A DNA stretch of 64,000 nucleotides, taken from Bugula neritina. Taxonomy: Eukaryota; Bryozoa; Gymnolaemata; Cheilostomatida; Bugulidae. This document shows, one piece after another, positions 42,951 to 55,600 of the stretch. The notes beneath the pieces are model-generated. The model was not told the origin of the DNA, did not search any database, and saw nothing but the letters and a program-made list of their open reading frames with translations. Each line of letters starts with the position of its first letter. The stretch's first letter is position 1. Location of the stretch: assembly GCA_964035545.1 (NCBI GenBank), contig OZ037767.1, positions 24,633,128 to 24,697,127 of the forward strand. Reading direction: 5' to 3'. A program made the translations under genes and the position numbers.

Positions 42951-45900
42951 TCATCTAAAAGATTTGTCATCTGTACTTGAGCCAGGTTCGCTGTCAGATT
43001 CACTTTCAGAATCACTGCTGCTGCTGTCACTTCCAGAATCACTGCTGCTGTCACTTTCAGAATCACTGCTGCTAGTCTCATCTAAATTTGAAACAAAATA
43101 AAGTCAAGAAAAAAGTACAAGTTCAACTGTAGGATGTTCGAGTTGAAGAAGACAATTTAGTATGATTGTGTTAATCATTACAGATCAATAGCTACTGAAA
43201 GTATTGAGTGTTGGTGTTTTTCACCACTGAAGCCCTTATTTTGAGAACAACTGCCAACTCTCTTATAGGCAAGCTACTAGCAAATCCTTTGAAGAAAAAT
43301 CAAAGAATGCTAGAGCAGCGCATAGCAGGTCGTGACCAACTCAACTCATGAACCCGGCTATGAACTAGCATACAAACCAGTGCTTATCTTTTCTGAGTGG
43401 GAAGAACTTATTGAATCCCTCAATGAGAGAATTTTCATTTCACGGAGGAGCGAGACATCAGTGATGGCCTCTTTCTCAACAAAACTCTGTAAAACCATCA
43501 ACAGACATAAAAGTCACATCAACAAATAAAGATAATAGCAACCTTACCACTACATCTTGCTGCGTTTTTGTCAACTCAATCTAAGACCAAGTTTCCTTGT
43601 ACCTTCCCTTAACTAACTATCTATTGACAGTATATTCCATATTCACATATAGGATGGTTGCGTAGTATAATAGCTCATACAAAAAATAACTGAATAAATT
43701 TGACACTGATCAAAACAAACATCCTTTTATAATAAAGAGTCTGTAATACTGCTACTCATATTTTATCATTACCTGACATAAATTCACATTATTAAGGCTT
43801 CGTCTTACTTTATCTTTTTATACCCCACTATGAGTATTATTACTATAATATGATTGTCACATCACAACTTTGAGTTACTCAATGGTAAAAAAGTCAAGTC
43901 TCCTAATCAAATGACTTGTTACAAAAAACTCAGGTCACATTTAAGTAAATCTTAAAAAAGCAGTTATATTTTCAAAAATATATAGATAGGATCAGTTACA
44001 CGGAAAAAAATGCTAAATAAAATATTGAGAGTGGCTGAGATAAATATATATCATATTATTGGCAGCACAATGTTATACAACAAGCAAAGGGTTTTGGACC
44101 AAACCCACAGAATTGACTACACTCTCTTAAAGATGAGGAGAGTCTATCTCCTTTTATAGGAAAAATGCAACTATGAAATTCACTCTGGCTATCAAAAACT
44201 TAGAGTGGATTTATGTTGTGTTAAGACTAGTTTGTTATAACTGTTGTCAATCCAATGGATTAATTTGCAAGTCAATACCAGCAATATTCTATCAAATATT
44301 AAGGACATGGCAGACACTGGCAAATATTTACATAACATATGCAGGCATTTGACATTAATCAATTCATGGAAAGGGTGAGGAGTATTAGACAATAGCAGCT
44401 TAACCTATTATAAGAATAAAATCTCTATAATCCCACAATAACCACCAAAAAATCTCCATTGATAACTTCTTTCTTATGTCAAATGTTTGATGGGGAACTG
44501 TTAGTGTTAGCCAATAGGCTACGAGCATTAGATGCTTCAGATTGCAAATATAAGTAATATAAGAAAATTATTACGCAAACAAAAGGAATAATTTTTAATT
44601 TAAATAAAATGTAATTTTCAATTTATTATCAGTAAATCTACTTTTAAAGTAATGTTTGTGTGCAGTACTTTATGTATGTTGCTAAATAAAAGCACCGAGA
44701 TAATCATATATACTACAGTCTTGAACGCAATAAAGTGTAACATTATACACTTTTGATTCTTTTAAAAAAGTACATAATAGCACCTATAAACAGCCCAAGA
44801 CCTGCAAACTAATCTAATATAAATTCCGAAAGTCAAAATAAAATATTGTAGGAATTTGGAAGATGAATAGAAGTGTATGTATTCTAATCCCATGATCTGC
44901 TACAAGTTAATTACAGCTTCAAAAGGCATTACTGCATTGGGCAGACAGGATGAGAAAACTCCAAGTAAATAAATGGTCCAATCAACATGACCTAAATCCA
45001 GGTTTTTAAGGTAATAACACGTGCTAACCTGTATAAAGGATATCATTGCTTTGATAGAATTGGTCTCAGGTGGAGAAGATAACTCTAAGTCCCACACTAT
45101 AGAATACAACTTTATAACTTCTATACAATCATCTGGCCTAAAAGAGATTGACGGAGGATGCATAATAGAGACTGCAGAGGGTGCCATTGAGTTTTCAACA
45201 GAATACCAAAACGAAACAGTTCTAAAGCAAAAAAAAGCTATTCAACACTACATTAATCTTATATTACCAGAGCCAAATTGGTCATTGGCCAGCTTTGGTC
45301 GACTTGATAAAAACACAACTACTCTTTCAACTTTATGTAAAATGCTGGTGGTAAGCTGAAAGTGAATGGGATAAAGAAAAGTAACCAATAGAAGCTACAC
45401 AAGCAGGTCTGTACAACGTACAGTCCAGTAAGAGATTACTTTAGTATTCTTGTTATTTAGAAATTTATATTAAGACATCACACTACGACTTTAGAACTGC
45501 TAAAATACAAAAGAGATCAGACTGAGTCGATTGAATTTACTGCAGTTTAACCGTTCATGGCCCATGTGCCACTACTAGCTACAAAGCAATAATATTAGTA
45601 TTTTTTCATAGTCAATTATTTTAGCCTTCAAACTAATTATTATAAAACATGCAAACAAATTTATGAATATGCGGCTAAATTGAAGCCTGGGTTTTAGAAC
45701 TAAAGAAATTCGAAGAAGTTAAACCGTTGAAAAATTGTTTAGAAGATAGGATCTATTTCCTCAAACTATATAATAGCAATCCATAGTAATTTATATTTGT
45801 GCAACTTTATTGAGAACCAAGTTTTACAGTTTTTTTCTGCAGATTTGAACAATCAGCTAATGGCTAAAGTTATTCCAAATTGTAGAAAATCCGAGGGTTC

Positions 45901-48900
45901 AGTCACTCAACAAGGTTTAATGAAACTACATAAAACTAACTTTATAATAATGTGTCGCATTGCTAGAAATTTTTTACCTTTAATTGTCATGTTTCATTAT
46001 ATTCACTAAGTTGCTAGCAACAATGTCAGCCGTGGATATAGAACAATATTGAACTAGTTATTAAAAAAAAACCCATTTTTCCCATTCCAGATTCTAATCT
46101 CATCACTTAATTAATCTAAACGTTTTGAAAACTAGCAAAGTGCATAGTTTTTGTATAAAATAAAATAATTATTACCGGTTTTGGTGCAACAAATGCTTCA
46201 ACAAATTTGTAACTCTTTTCTGCAAGACAAAGTAGAAAACCATTGGCCCATAATGCCTAGTAGAGAGAAGAGCATGGTACGTTTCCCTGGCCTCACAATC
46301 TTCATATACTTGATGAGTAATCTGTAAGGCAATCAATACCAACTTGCTGCTATTCCTAACACTTATTACTCTGTATATATTTATATAATTGTATTTTAGA
46401 ATGTTATAAGTTATTATTGCTTAATATAAAACAAACTACTTTTGAATGATGTAAGTTGTGTTTGAATTGTTCACAACTGCAATAGCATGGCTGTAGTGGG
46501 ATTTGAGCATTTACTGACTAGGTTGCCTATAAAATGAGCCATGTTGCCTATAAATGCAGTGTGATAATACTTTATAAATTTATAAAAACTTTCTTAATTT
46601 CAATTAAATCTGTGTATTAGTCAATTAAGTAAAATAATACTACTGCTGATACATCATGCAAGTTCCAAAGTATGCTACCAGTAGCAATTTCATGAACACA
46701 AACCACAAGAATAAAAATGTAATAAACAGTTGACTGCAACCCAATACGCAAACGATTAAAAAATTTCAAATTATTACTGAAGATTACGCACTGATTTGGA
46801 GTTACTCATCCAGTGTGACTGAGTGGCAGCCTCAAGTCGAAAACAGCATAGAGTAAATGCGTGCATGTGCTACATGTAAGGCTACATATAGACATATAAA
46901 CAGTAGATTGGACATACTAACCTTAATAAAATCAGGATGATCTGGTTCGTACTGGCAACATGCACTATCTAATAAATATTTGTATCTTTTTTCCTTGATT
47001 AGATTCTACAAGTATAGTCATGGATGAATTTAGAATCTGGTAAATTTAAATACATTTGAAGAGATAAAGATTCCAGTATTTCAACTCTATATATATATAC
47101 CAGAGAGCTGATAGTATGACTCACCTCTATATATACACTACAGAGCTGATAGCATGACTCATCTCTATATATACACCACAGAGCTGATAGTACGACTCAC
47201 CTCTATATATACACTACAGAGCTGATAGCATGACTCATCTCTATATATACACCACAGAGCTGATAGTACGACTCACCTCTATATATACACTACAGAGCTG
47301 ATAGCATGACTCAACTCTATATATACACCACAGAGCTGACAGTATGACTCATCTCTATATATACACACCACAGAGAAGACAGTATGACTCACCTCTAGAA
47401 AAATACCACTGAACATAGGTGCTGGTTTGACTCGTCTACCGCTCCTCGGGTAGTAAACCTGCAGCACCCTGTCTCGTACGTCCCAAGGAGCTGACATTAG
47501 CGCTCCGTCAGGGGTTCGTACTACCATTACACGCTCCTACATCATGTCATTAAAATATTCTAGCAATAGCTTACAGTGTTACAGTCTAAGAATTTACTGC
47601 TGAGCAGTTAAAAAGAGCATACAAATTCAAGCGCAGTAAAAACAACACCAACGTGTGTGACTAACTCAACTGAACAAGCTATGACCAAGGTGAAGAACTT
47701 TAAAAAAATATTAGAGATTTATAAAACAGTAAATAAAACTTATTTAGTTCAATTTCAAATCCCAAGGAACTTATAATTTATTGGACTCGTACGCACCAAC
47801 TAGCATATTTTCAACTTTGCTAGCTTTAACCAGTTAGCAATGACAATGTCTAAGTAATATAAATATGTATTTAGGGAGGAGAACCCTTTATAACTACGAG
47901 TTGACTTCAGCAGATTAACAAGTTTTATGGGAAGAAAACTACAAATTGCAAATGAATGGCATACATTACTTAACTCGAAGGGACATTATAGCTCTAACTA
48001 AAATTATATAATTATTATATAGCTCAAGCTCAGGGCTAGCTAATGCACTTATAAGTATTTTGTTCCAAGTCATTCTTGTAAAAATATCTGGTAAACATCT
48101 ATATAATACAATTCTACAATTATTAGTTTGACATATATAAAGTATAAAACCAACTCTCTCGGGAAGACCAAGGGTGGTGTCAGTGAACACAATGGAGCTG
48201 GTGCTGAGCCCAGACAGCTGGCTGTCGACAGCCATTACTTTCTCACACTCCTTTCGTGGAGGCAGCACTGGGGGCATCTGGGAAAGTTGCTCAGCTCTTT
48301 CTACAGCCGCCTTCTCTGCCTATATAATAAAAACTTTTATCTGACCATATCTGTTACAAAATATGACTTCTACTATTGCATAATAGTTAATCTACAGTGA
48401 GCAATATTATGACTTTCATTAGAGATTAACTGTACAAAATATAAAGGAATTAATTTTGCATTTTTAAAACTAGTTGCCTAAATTATATCTTACATATTCT
48501 CTATTCCTGAAACTTTAGAATAAATGACAAAATGGCAGTAGTTCAATAAAATGTTATGATTTAACATGCCCGTACTACTACATAAAAATGCACTAAATGC
48601 TATCTTAAATGTAGCATACTTTCACATACATATAGTAATACAACATATAACAATAGATTTGATATCATGTCCTTACCTGAATCAACTGCTCTTTAGTCAT
48701 TAGAGTAATCTCCCTTGTCTGCTTTAACTTGGTAAGATTTGGTAAAACTTTGTGTGGATCGATAGCAGTAAGTTTCTTCAGTATATCCTGAACGTCAGGT
48801 CTAACAAAGAGTTCATATTTATTCTCTGGTATTGAAGCAGTGGCTCCATTACTTGAGTTTACTGATGCAGCTAAAACAAAACAGATGTTACATCTTTAGA

Positions 48901-49648
48901 AATATGTAAATAAAGTCAACAAGCAAAATAATTTCACCAATACTGGCAAATAAAATAGGCAAAAAATAAATTCTAACACTTAGCAGCTTGATAATGTTAT
49001 TATCAAGCTAAAGCACTCAAATATGCAGAGGTTCTGTCCTTCATGTGTTAACCATGTTGTTGAATCAAGTATTTTGAAAGTATTATGAAAGACTAACCAA
49101 AGTAAATAAACTAGATGTAATTAACCTATTGCTTAATGTCATATACCTTATGGTTAAATACTTTCAAGGATGTAATAAAAACACAAAACATCATAAGTAA
49201 TTTTTTTTAAAAAGTATCGAATCCAGCTACACCACAGCTTGACACACCACCTAAGTTCTATTATGAGGCTTTTAATTAAAAACTAAAAAATGCAGCGTAT
49301 GCTCTCAATTATTACTTAACTAAAAACTTAGATGTAAAAATGGTATGTCACATATTTTTACCACTACAGAAATTTTTAAATGGCCAATAAAACACAAGCC
49401 AGGTCTACAAACACTCAAAAGAAAACCTACAACCTACAACTACAACTCTCACTATATGACGAACCTACTTGTTTTGAAATTGAAGTTTGTAAAGCAAATA
49501 ATGATAGCTAAAACCAACCTTGAGATGCTGCATGTACTAATCTATTTTGGCTATTGCATACAGCCCTGAGAACTAAATCACTGTGATTAATAATGAAAGA
49601 CTTCACTGAAGATGAGGGCAGAGTCCGTATTGTACATAATAGTCCCAT
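42951..49648 (-). CDS. MRPS22: Mitochondrial small ribosomal subunit protein mS22, with acidic C-terminal tail
   Basis: Exons in transcript order: 49648-49519, 48870-48677, 48319-48155, 47536-47393, 47005-46922, 46321-46176, 45221-45029, 43486-43378, 43081-42951; 431 aa (human about 360). Family blocks: FVRPDVQDILKKLTAIDPHK, AEKAAVERAEQLSQMPPVLP, VMVVRTPDGALMSAPWDVRD, RVLQVYYPRSGRR, SACCQYEPDHPDFIK, LLSTRHYGPMVFYFVLQKRV. The exon at 45221 carries an insert of about 28 residues before DDCIEVIKLYS, which aligns with the human helix DDATNLVQLYH. The N-terminus (LCTIRTLPSSSVKSFIINHS) is presequence-like; an in-frame Met 16 codons upstream (49696) is an alternative start. The last junction uses a GTTTGT donor at 43377; read-through instead ends at a TAG (43358-43360). 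The tail of the spliced form is Ser/Asp/Glu repeats. mS22 is an animal-specific mitoribosomal protein. Confidence 0.9.
43487..45028. other. MRPS22 intron
   Basis: 1.5-kb AT-rich intron. No further exon or RNA gene recognised. Confidence 0.6.
47085..47392. repeat. 38-bp minisatellite whose unit carries the MRPS22 splice donor
   Basis: About eight units of CTCTATATATACACYACAGAGCTGATAGYA-YGACTCAY. On the minus strand each unit reads ...GACTCA-complement next to AGAG, that is AGAG|GTGAGTC, which is the donor of the exon ending at 47393. Units ending GACTCAC keep the GT; units ending GACTCAT or GACTCAA lose it. Intact and broken units largely alternate with CACTAC and CACCAC variants, giving a 76-bp higher-order period. 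Confidence 0.92.
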
Positions 49649-50989
49649 GCTGTTGATGTTCTGTAAATTAAGAATAAAACATGTCTGATGTTTCATTGAA
49701 ATAAAACAGGCTCCTCTTTAATTTATAAAAAAGAATAGTAATAAACTTCAAAAAATATTGCAAGTAATACATTGCTGTAACTGCAAGTACACAGATGCTA
49801 GCATAGTCAGTTGACTAATCTACAAAGTCACTTTTAACACTTTAATGTTTAATCAACAAAGTCTAATTATGATGATATAATTAGACCAGGGACAAAATTT
49901 TCAAGGTAGACTAAATTGAACAAGTAGTGAATGAACTAGTTAGTATCTATTACTAAACAACCGAAAAATTTGGGACTCTCACTCAAAATTAGTAGCCAAT
50001 TACTAGCAGTTACACCAATATCAATACGTCTTTAACATGAACGAACAATATAACTGAGAAACTAAAAAGAAATTAAAATTTATTATATTATTATAATTGC
50101 AATTACAATTGTCAAGATTACAATTGTTGTCACTATTTATATTGGATTTTGTGCCCGCGTCTGTTTAGAGAAAAAGTCAGTAGAAATAGTCAAACAATAA
50201 TAGTAAAAGTAAAGACTCAAGTCTAATTATCAAGTGCCCTGACAATACCTGTGACTTTTTACATTCATCATCACTCTCATTACGATCATCAATATCAAGC
50301 ATGAACATGATCACTGAAGAACTACGATTACTAGTACTACTAGACTCTAGAGGAAGATTAAAGAGATTTCAAGAGTTACACTTACAGTAATTAGACTTTA
50401 AATTAATTTATATTATAACACTTCTATTGATACTAAAAGTGATAGTAATAATTATTGAAGATAATCGCCAAAAGATAAAAAGTGAAAAACTAAGTGCTAA
50501 AGATTTTTTTTGATCTCATATTTATGTTATCATTATTTATTATTAAATTTAATAATTTTTAATTATTATTGCCATAATTTTGTCAATTTGTATCACTATC
50601 ACTGTCAGTAACAGTATGTATAATACTAATAGGCCTAATAATTATATTATTACAAATTTATTAATTATCAAATAATTTAAATTAATTATTAATATTTATA
50701 TTAAGTTATATATCATTATATTACTTTTAATATGATTATATGCATAATCATAATGATAAATGATTATCATATTGAATGTTGATATTAATTTTTATCCTTA
50801 ATGAATATGAATATCATTATCATTATGAAATTAAATATCAGTAACTATAAGAAATAAATCGTGAATAACAAATGTCAATTACAATGTGAATATGAATATC
50901 AGTTTGAGAATATCAAGATCAATACCAACTGCCCAATGGTAATAGACAATAGTAATACCATTAGTATTACGGTTCTCACGTTCGACAAC

Positions 50990-51240
50990 TTTTAGTTTTA
51001 ATTTGAACAACAACAAGTCAACATACTGATAGTGATACTCAGTCTCATAGTCATAATGAGAATGATTATCATAATCATAATGATAATCATGCTGATATTG
51101 AGTTTGATAATCATAACCATGCTGATAGTAATATTGATAATCATAGTGTTAGTCAATCACAATGGCATATTCATATTGATATTGATTAATTGATGATCAT
51201 TAACTGTAAGTGTATTGATATTGATATTGCTTGAGCCTTG
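50990..51240. repeat. Degenerate GATAATCATAATGATAATCAT array
   Basis: Triplets of the type AAT/ATA alternating with GAT/CAT/ATC, with GTTGATATTGATATTG interruptions. Same class as the TMEM258 intron array. Confidence 0.8.
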
Positions 51241-51594
51241 AATAAACTTGAATATGACTAGCTCTAAGATAATCAGCAAAAATTACTTTGACTAAATCTG
51301 CTCCTTTAAGGATTACGCCAGAGGTTAAAGTAAAGAACTTGTTTTCAAATAGTGAAAAAAGTCAAATGCAAGAAATTTGAAAAATATCTCCAACTCCAAC
51401 TGTCTACAAATAAAAATGCCCAATGTTAACATTGACATAGTTGCATCTACATTGTATAATTAGGAGTATTGAGAAGTGATTTCACCAAATGGTAATCAAT
51501 TAGGTGTAGCCTTTCGCAGTAATAGCTTTAGTTCACAGGCTATATTTATTTTGTTTCCGGTTACCATACACGTGAGTTGGTAAACATTAAAATT

Positions 51595-52460
51595 TAGTAA
51601 CACTAACAATACTAATAGTAATACAGTAATACTAATAGTAATAGTATTACTATTAGTAATAGAACCGTTCTATTCAAGTTTTGACAGCTTTATGCCTGAT
51701 AATAGATTTTAAAGCTTAGTTGGGAGACTTTAAACTTTATTTTGATATGCTTTGCAGATTAAAAAACAAAATAAAACTGAAACATTAAACTTAAAGTTAA
51801 ACATTACTTCTCTGTTCTCAAGCTGAAGTATAACATTAACTATATCAATATGACTATGAGTATAAGATTAAGTTTAAGTTATACTTACAACTGTTATAAC
51901 TATAAGTATAACTGTAAGTATAAGTATAACTATAAGACTAACTCTAAGTATAACTATTACTATTAGTATTAGTGTTAGTATTACTATTAGTATAAGTATT
52001 AGTATTAGTATTACATTTACTACTATTACTAATAGTAATACTAATAATAATAGTAATACTAATACTAATAGTAATAGTACTTATGATTATACTTATAGTA
52101 ATAGTAATACTAAAAGTATTACTATTAGTATTACTATTACTATAATCATAAGTATAACTATAACTCTGAGTATAACTATAAGTATTACTATTACTATTAG
52201 TATTAGTATTACAGTGAGCATTACTATTACTAGTGAGTATTACTATTAGTATTACTATTAGTATTAATCTCATAATCATACTGATGGTGATAGTGATCTT
52301 ATTCTAATTCTTACAGTGACAGTTACACACCATAATGATAATAATAATTAAAGTAAGTTAACAATTTTGAAGGAAAAGGTTTTTATAATTGGCATTGTAA
52401 ATGTTATTTCTGGCTATTACTATTAGTATTACTATTAGTAAGTATTAGTATTACTGCTCT
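51595..52460. repeat. Self-complementary AATACT/AATAGT and ATAAGT/ATAACT hexamer arrays
   Basis: Sub-blocks: 51600-51662 (an inverted repeat centred near 51640), 51840-51960 (ATAAGTATAACT type), 51955-52275 (AGTAATACTAAT type with strand switches) and 52415-52455. Within each block an invariant triplet alternates with one of two triplets that are reverse-complement partners (ACT/AGT), so the array matches its own opposite strand. Confidence 0.85.
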
Positions 52461-52678
52461 ACTAATAAATTAGAAAATAAACATTCTTTTTCTGTATGCT
52501 GCAATGAATTTTTTTCCTCTGAAATGTATCTATTATTCACATATGTAAGCATGCTTCAACATTCTTTATAATGAATATATATTATACTATTATATATATT
52601 ATACTTTATACTGAATATATATTGTTAAATATAATTTGTAGTGACTATTAGTGTTAAGTTTATATCGATTTGCTAAAG

Positions 52679-55600
52679 ATGGATGACACACAGGAACCAC
52701 AAGCCAAAAAACTGAAGCTAGAAGACACAACTTTGGTCGGTAGCTATTGGATTATTGTCTCCAAGACTGACCCAATCTAAATTTCAATATTACTGTTTTT
52801 TTATTTTTTGTAATGAGTGTTGAAAAATCAAATCAATTACATAATTGAATGATTACATGTGTTGTTATTATTATCACTATGGCTAAAAGTTAGTTCCTTT
52901 TGGCTTCAAAAATGCTTTTTAGTGAGTCATTATAGTTTGTCATAAATATCATAATTTTCTTGTAGAAACCTGAATGCGATCGTGGGTTGCCATTAATTGA
53001 GTCTGATGTTGGAATTAAGTGCTACGTTACTTCCGGATTCACCCCCATACCAGGTTCATCTTTATAATATAAACGTGAACATAGATAGTTTATAGATCAT
53101 ATAACTGCCATATTATTTTATCTATCCTTGGTAAAATTTGTTTTTGTATCTTCTTTCTAGAGTTGAAAAATTCTTTCCTAACTATGAACATTAAGTTGCA
53201 TTATTCAACATTCCAAGTTTGAATATAGCGTTTTGATAACTTTTCACCTCATGAATACCTGGAACTTTTTTGTAAAAAAATCCAAACAATTTTGCATGTA
53301 AAATTCAAAGTTTTTATCACTTCAAATACTAAGTTAAAAATTGGAACAATTTAAACTGACAAAATATTTGGAAATTGCACTGAGTTGCATCTGCTTAAAT
53401 TTTATAAGGTATAGCAGGTTTTATTCACTTCTGTAGGAATAGTGAAACAGAGGTTCTCTGATTTTATTGTCAATGAGATGGATATGGCTGGGAAGATTGT
53501 CCAACTCACAAATACTGAAGTAGAAGGTGTCCCTGCAGCTAATGGTACCCTTCCTTCAACTAAACAATCTACTTGCAGTGCAACCAATAATGTACCAACT
53601 GAATCCAATAAAGTTAATGACAATGGCAATACAGTACCTACTGCAGTAACTAACAGTTCTACTGTAGTCACTGATGGTTCTACTCCAATAACTGACAGTT
53701 CTGGTACAGTTGATATCAATTCTGATGTTGCAACTAAAAGTCTCAGTTCAGTAGCTGGGACCCATGAAGTAGGAGCCGGTAACTCTGGTGCAGAACTTGC
53801 CGACTCTAGTAGTATAACTGGTAACTCTAGCCTAGTAAATAGTGGTAAAAGTATAACTGAAGACCGCAGAACAGTAACTGGGAGTTCAAAAGCTTCAACT
53901 GGAGAGAGTGAGAAGGTAGCCAACACTCCAGTTGTAAATGAAAATAATAGCACTTCAACTGCCAGCACCAGCTCTGCTAGTAATAGCAACTCTTCAAATT
54001 CTCAAAGTACTATTCTAGAAAATTCTAGTCGATCCGAGAGCTGTCTGACCATGGATGCTGGGCATGTCAATTGCCCTATACCGGCAAATATTCTTGTGAG
54101 TCTATTAAAGATTTTAACTAATTTTTATAATTCTATTGATTAATTTAAAGGGTAAAAAGTTTTTTGTGACTGAAGTAATCACTCGAACATCATGCATTTA
54201 TATATGAAAATAGTAGTAATAAGTATAATATAATTATTTAAAAAGTACTAATGTTTTCTTAGATTCATGTCCCTAAGGCTAAATACCTTTCTCTAAACTC
54301 TAACATCATTTCATATTAGAATGAGCTGAAAGAAATTAAGAAGAAAAAGTCTGTAAAGATGGAAGCTCCACAAGAGAAAGATGCCCGGAAGAAGATTCAT
54401 TATTACATACAGGTGCGAGTGTACTGGGCACTAACATCTCTCGAGTTCATGGTGGAGAACTCGCTGACCAACTTTATTTTTCAAACAGCATTGTTTGGTT
54501 TAAAACTTGAAACATAAAAACCAAGTTTTTAGGTAATTGTGTGATAATAAATATGAAGATGATTTTCGGCTCAGCACAAAGCAATATAAACTAATGATAA
54601 AATGCTCTATAATTAAGTGAATGTAAATTAGCTAAAATGACAAACTTTCCTAAAATTCATCTCATCTCTCTTTAAGTTTTATATCAAACAGAAACTTTCA
54701 AAACATTTTTAAAAAAGTTTTCAACAGTTTAGCTTAAATGTTGTTGATATGAGGTAATTTTCACATTTAATGCTGTTGGCAAAACTATGCTCGGGCTGTT
54801 CTTTATTAAACAATACAAAGTGGTTGTAGTAGGTAGCTACATGTATAATAGTGGCAATGATAACAGCAGCAGTTTTAAAAATCATTCATTATTAGTAGTG
54901 GAGGCAGCAGTGGTAGTAGACAGCAGTGCACTCTATTGATGCATCTCGTGTTCCAGGCTCAGTTTCCCAACATATGCAGCAACTGTATCACAGATAATGG
55001 AGTCAAGTATCTGGAGTTTAGCCTCCAGTCCGATAAAAGTAGCTCTGATCCTAGGAACAGAGGGGAAGGCTGGCCCAAAGACAGGCCCGCTCATCTTCAT
55101 TTCATACTGTATAAGGAGTTTAAGGTAGCCTTGTTCTTAAAAATACATGACATTGCTGGTTTTTTTTAAATGAAAGAAGTTTATATTCTAGTACCTAGTA
55201 GTTGATTCAATGTGCACATAGCTTAGTTTTTGGGCCCACGTCAACACTGTTTTCTTGTTTTGGATGTAGTATAAAAATGTTAACATAGTTGCACTGGCTG
55301 TTTGGTCAATGCCTTTGAAATAATTTCAGTCTGATTTAATGGCTGAAACTGGCTAGCATTTCAGAATCATATTATTTGCTGCATGTTTAACAGGACACAA
55401 TGGAGGCTTTAGACATAATATCCAAGTACAGTGGCATTAAACCTCAGCACTTCAACTATGCTGGCACCAAGGATCGCCGGGCTAAAACTAGTCAGCGTAT
55501 TAGTGCTCATAAAGTGAAAGCTGAGAAGCTACAAGCCATCAACTCTAAACTTCGCGGTATAGCCATGGGAAACTTTCAGTACTCCAATGCAAGTTTGTTA

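Larger units (their letters stand above)
49649..52678. other. Head-to-head intergenic region with self-complementary hexamer arrays
   Basis: 3.0 kb between the MRPS22 and PUS7 starts. Most of 50100-52460 is degenerate triplet or hexamer repeat. The promoters should lie near each end. Open frames inside (for example 51944-52279 on the minus strand) consist of Ser/Asn/Thr/Tyr triplets and are a by-product of the repeat. Confidence 0.7.

Noticed and set aside
43358-43377. Taking the TAG at 43358-43360 as the only MRPS22 end
   Set aside because: Kept as an alternative only. The downstream acidic exon joins in phase with a good acceptor and is followed by a poly(A) signal, so it is more likely the main terminal exon.
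45021-45359. 112-aa plus-strand open frame
   Set aside because: Antisense to an MRPS22 exon whose phase and splice sites fit the gene.
46176-46226. Separate small exon starting after CTTGCAG within the MRPS22 exon (reading KSYKFVEAFVAPKP)
   Set aside because: The uninterrupted frame matches the MRPS22 block after MVFYFV, and its phase 2 end joins the next exon.
51944-52279. 111-aa minus-strand open frame rich in Ser/Asn/Thr/Tyr
   Set aside because: It is the in-frame reading of triplet-periodic AGTAATACTAAT repeats, with no splice or conservation signal.
53402-53989. 195-aa antisense open frame rich in Leu/Val/Ser
   Set aside because: It mirrors the low-complexity PUS7 exon on the other strand; hydrophobicity follows from reversing Ser/Thr/Asn codons.
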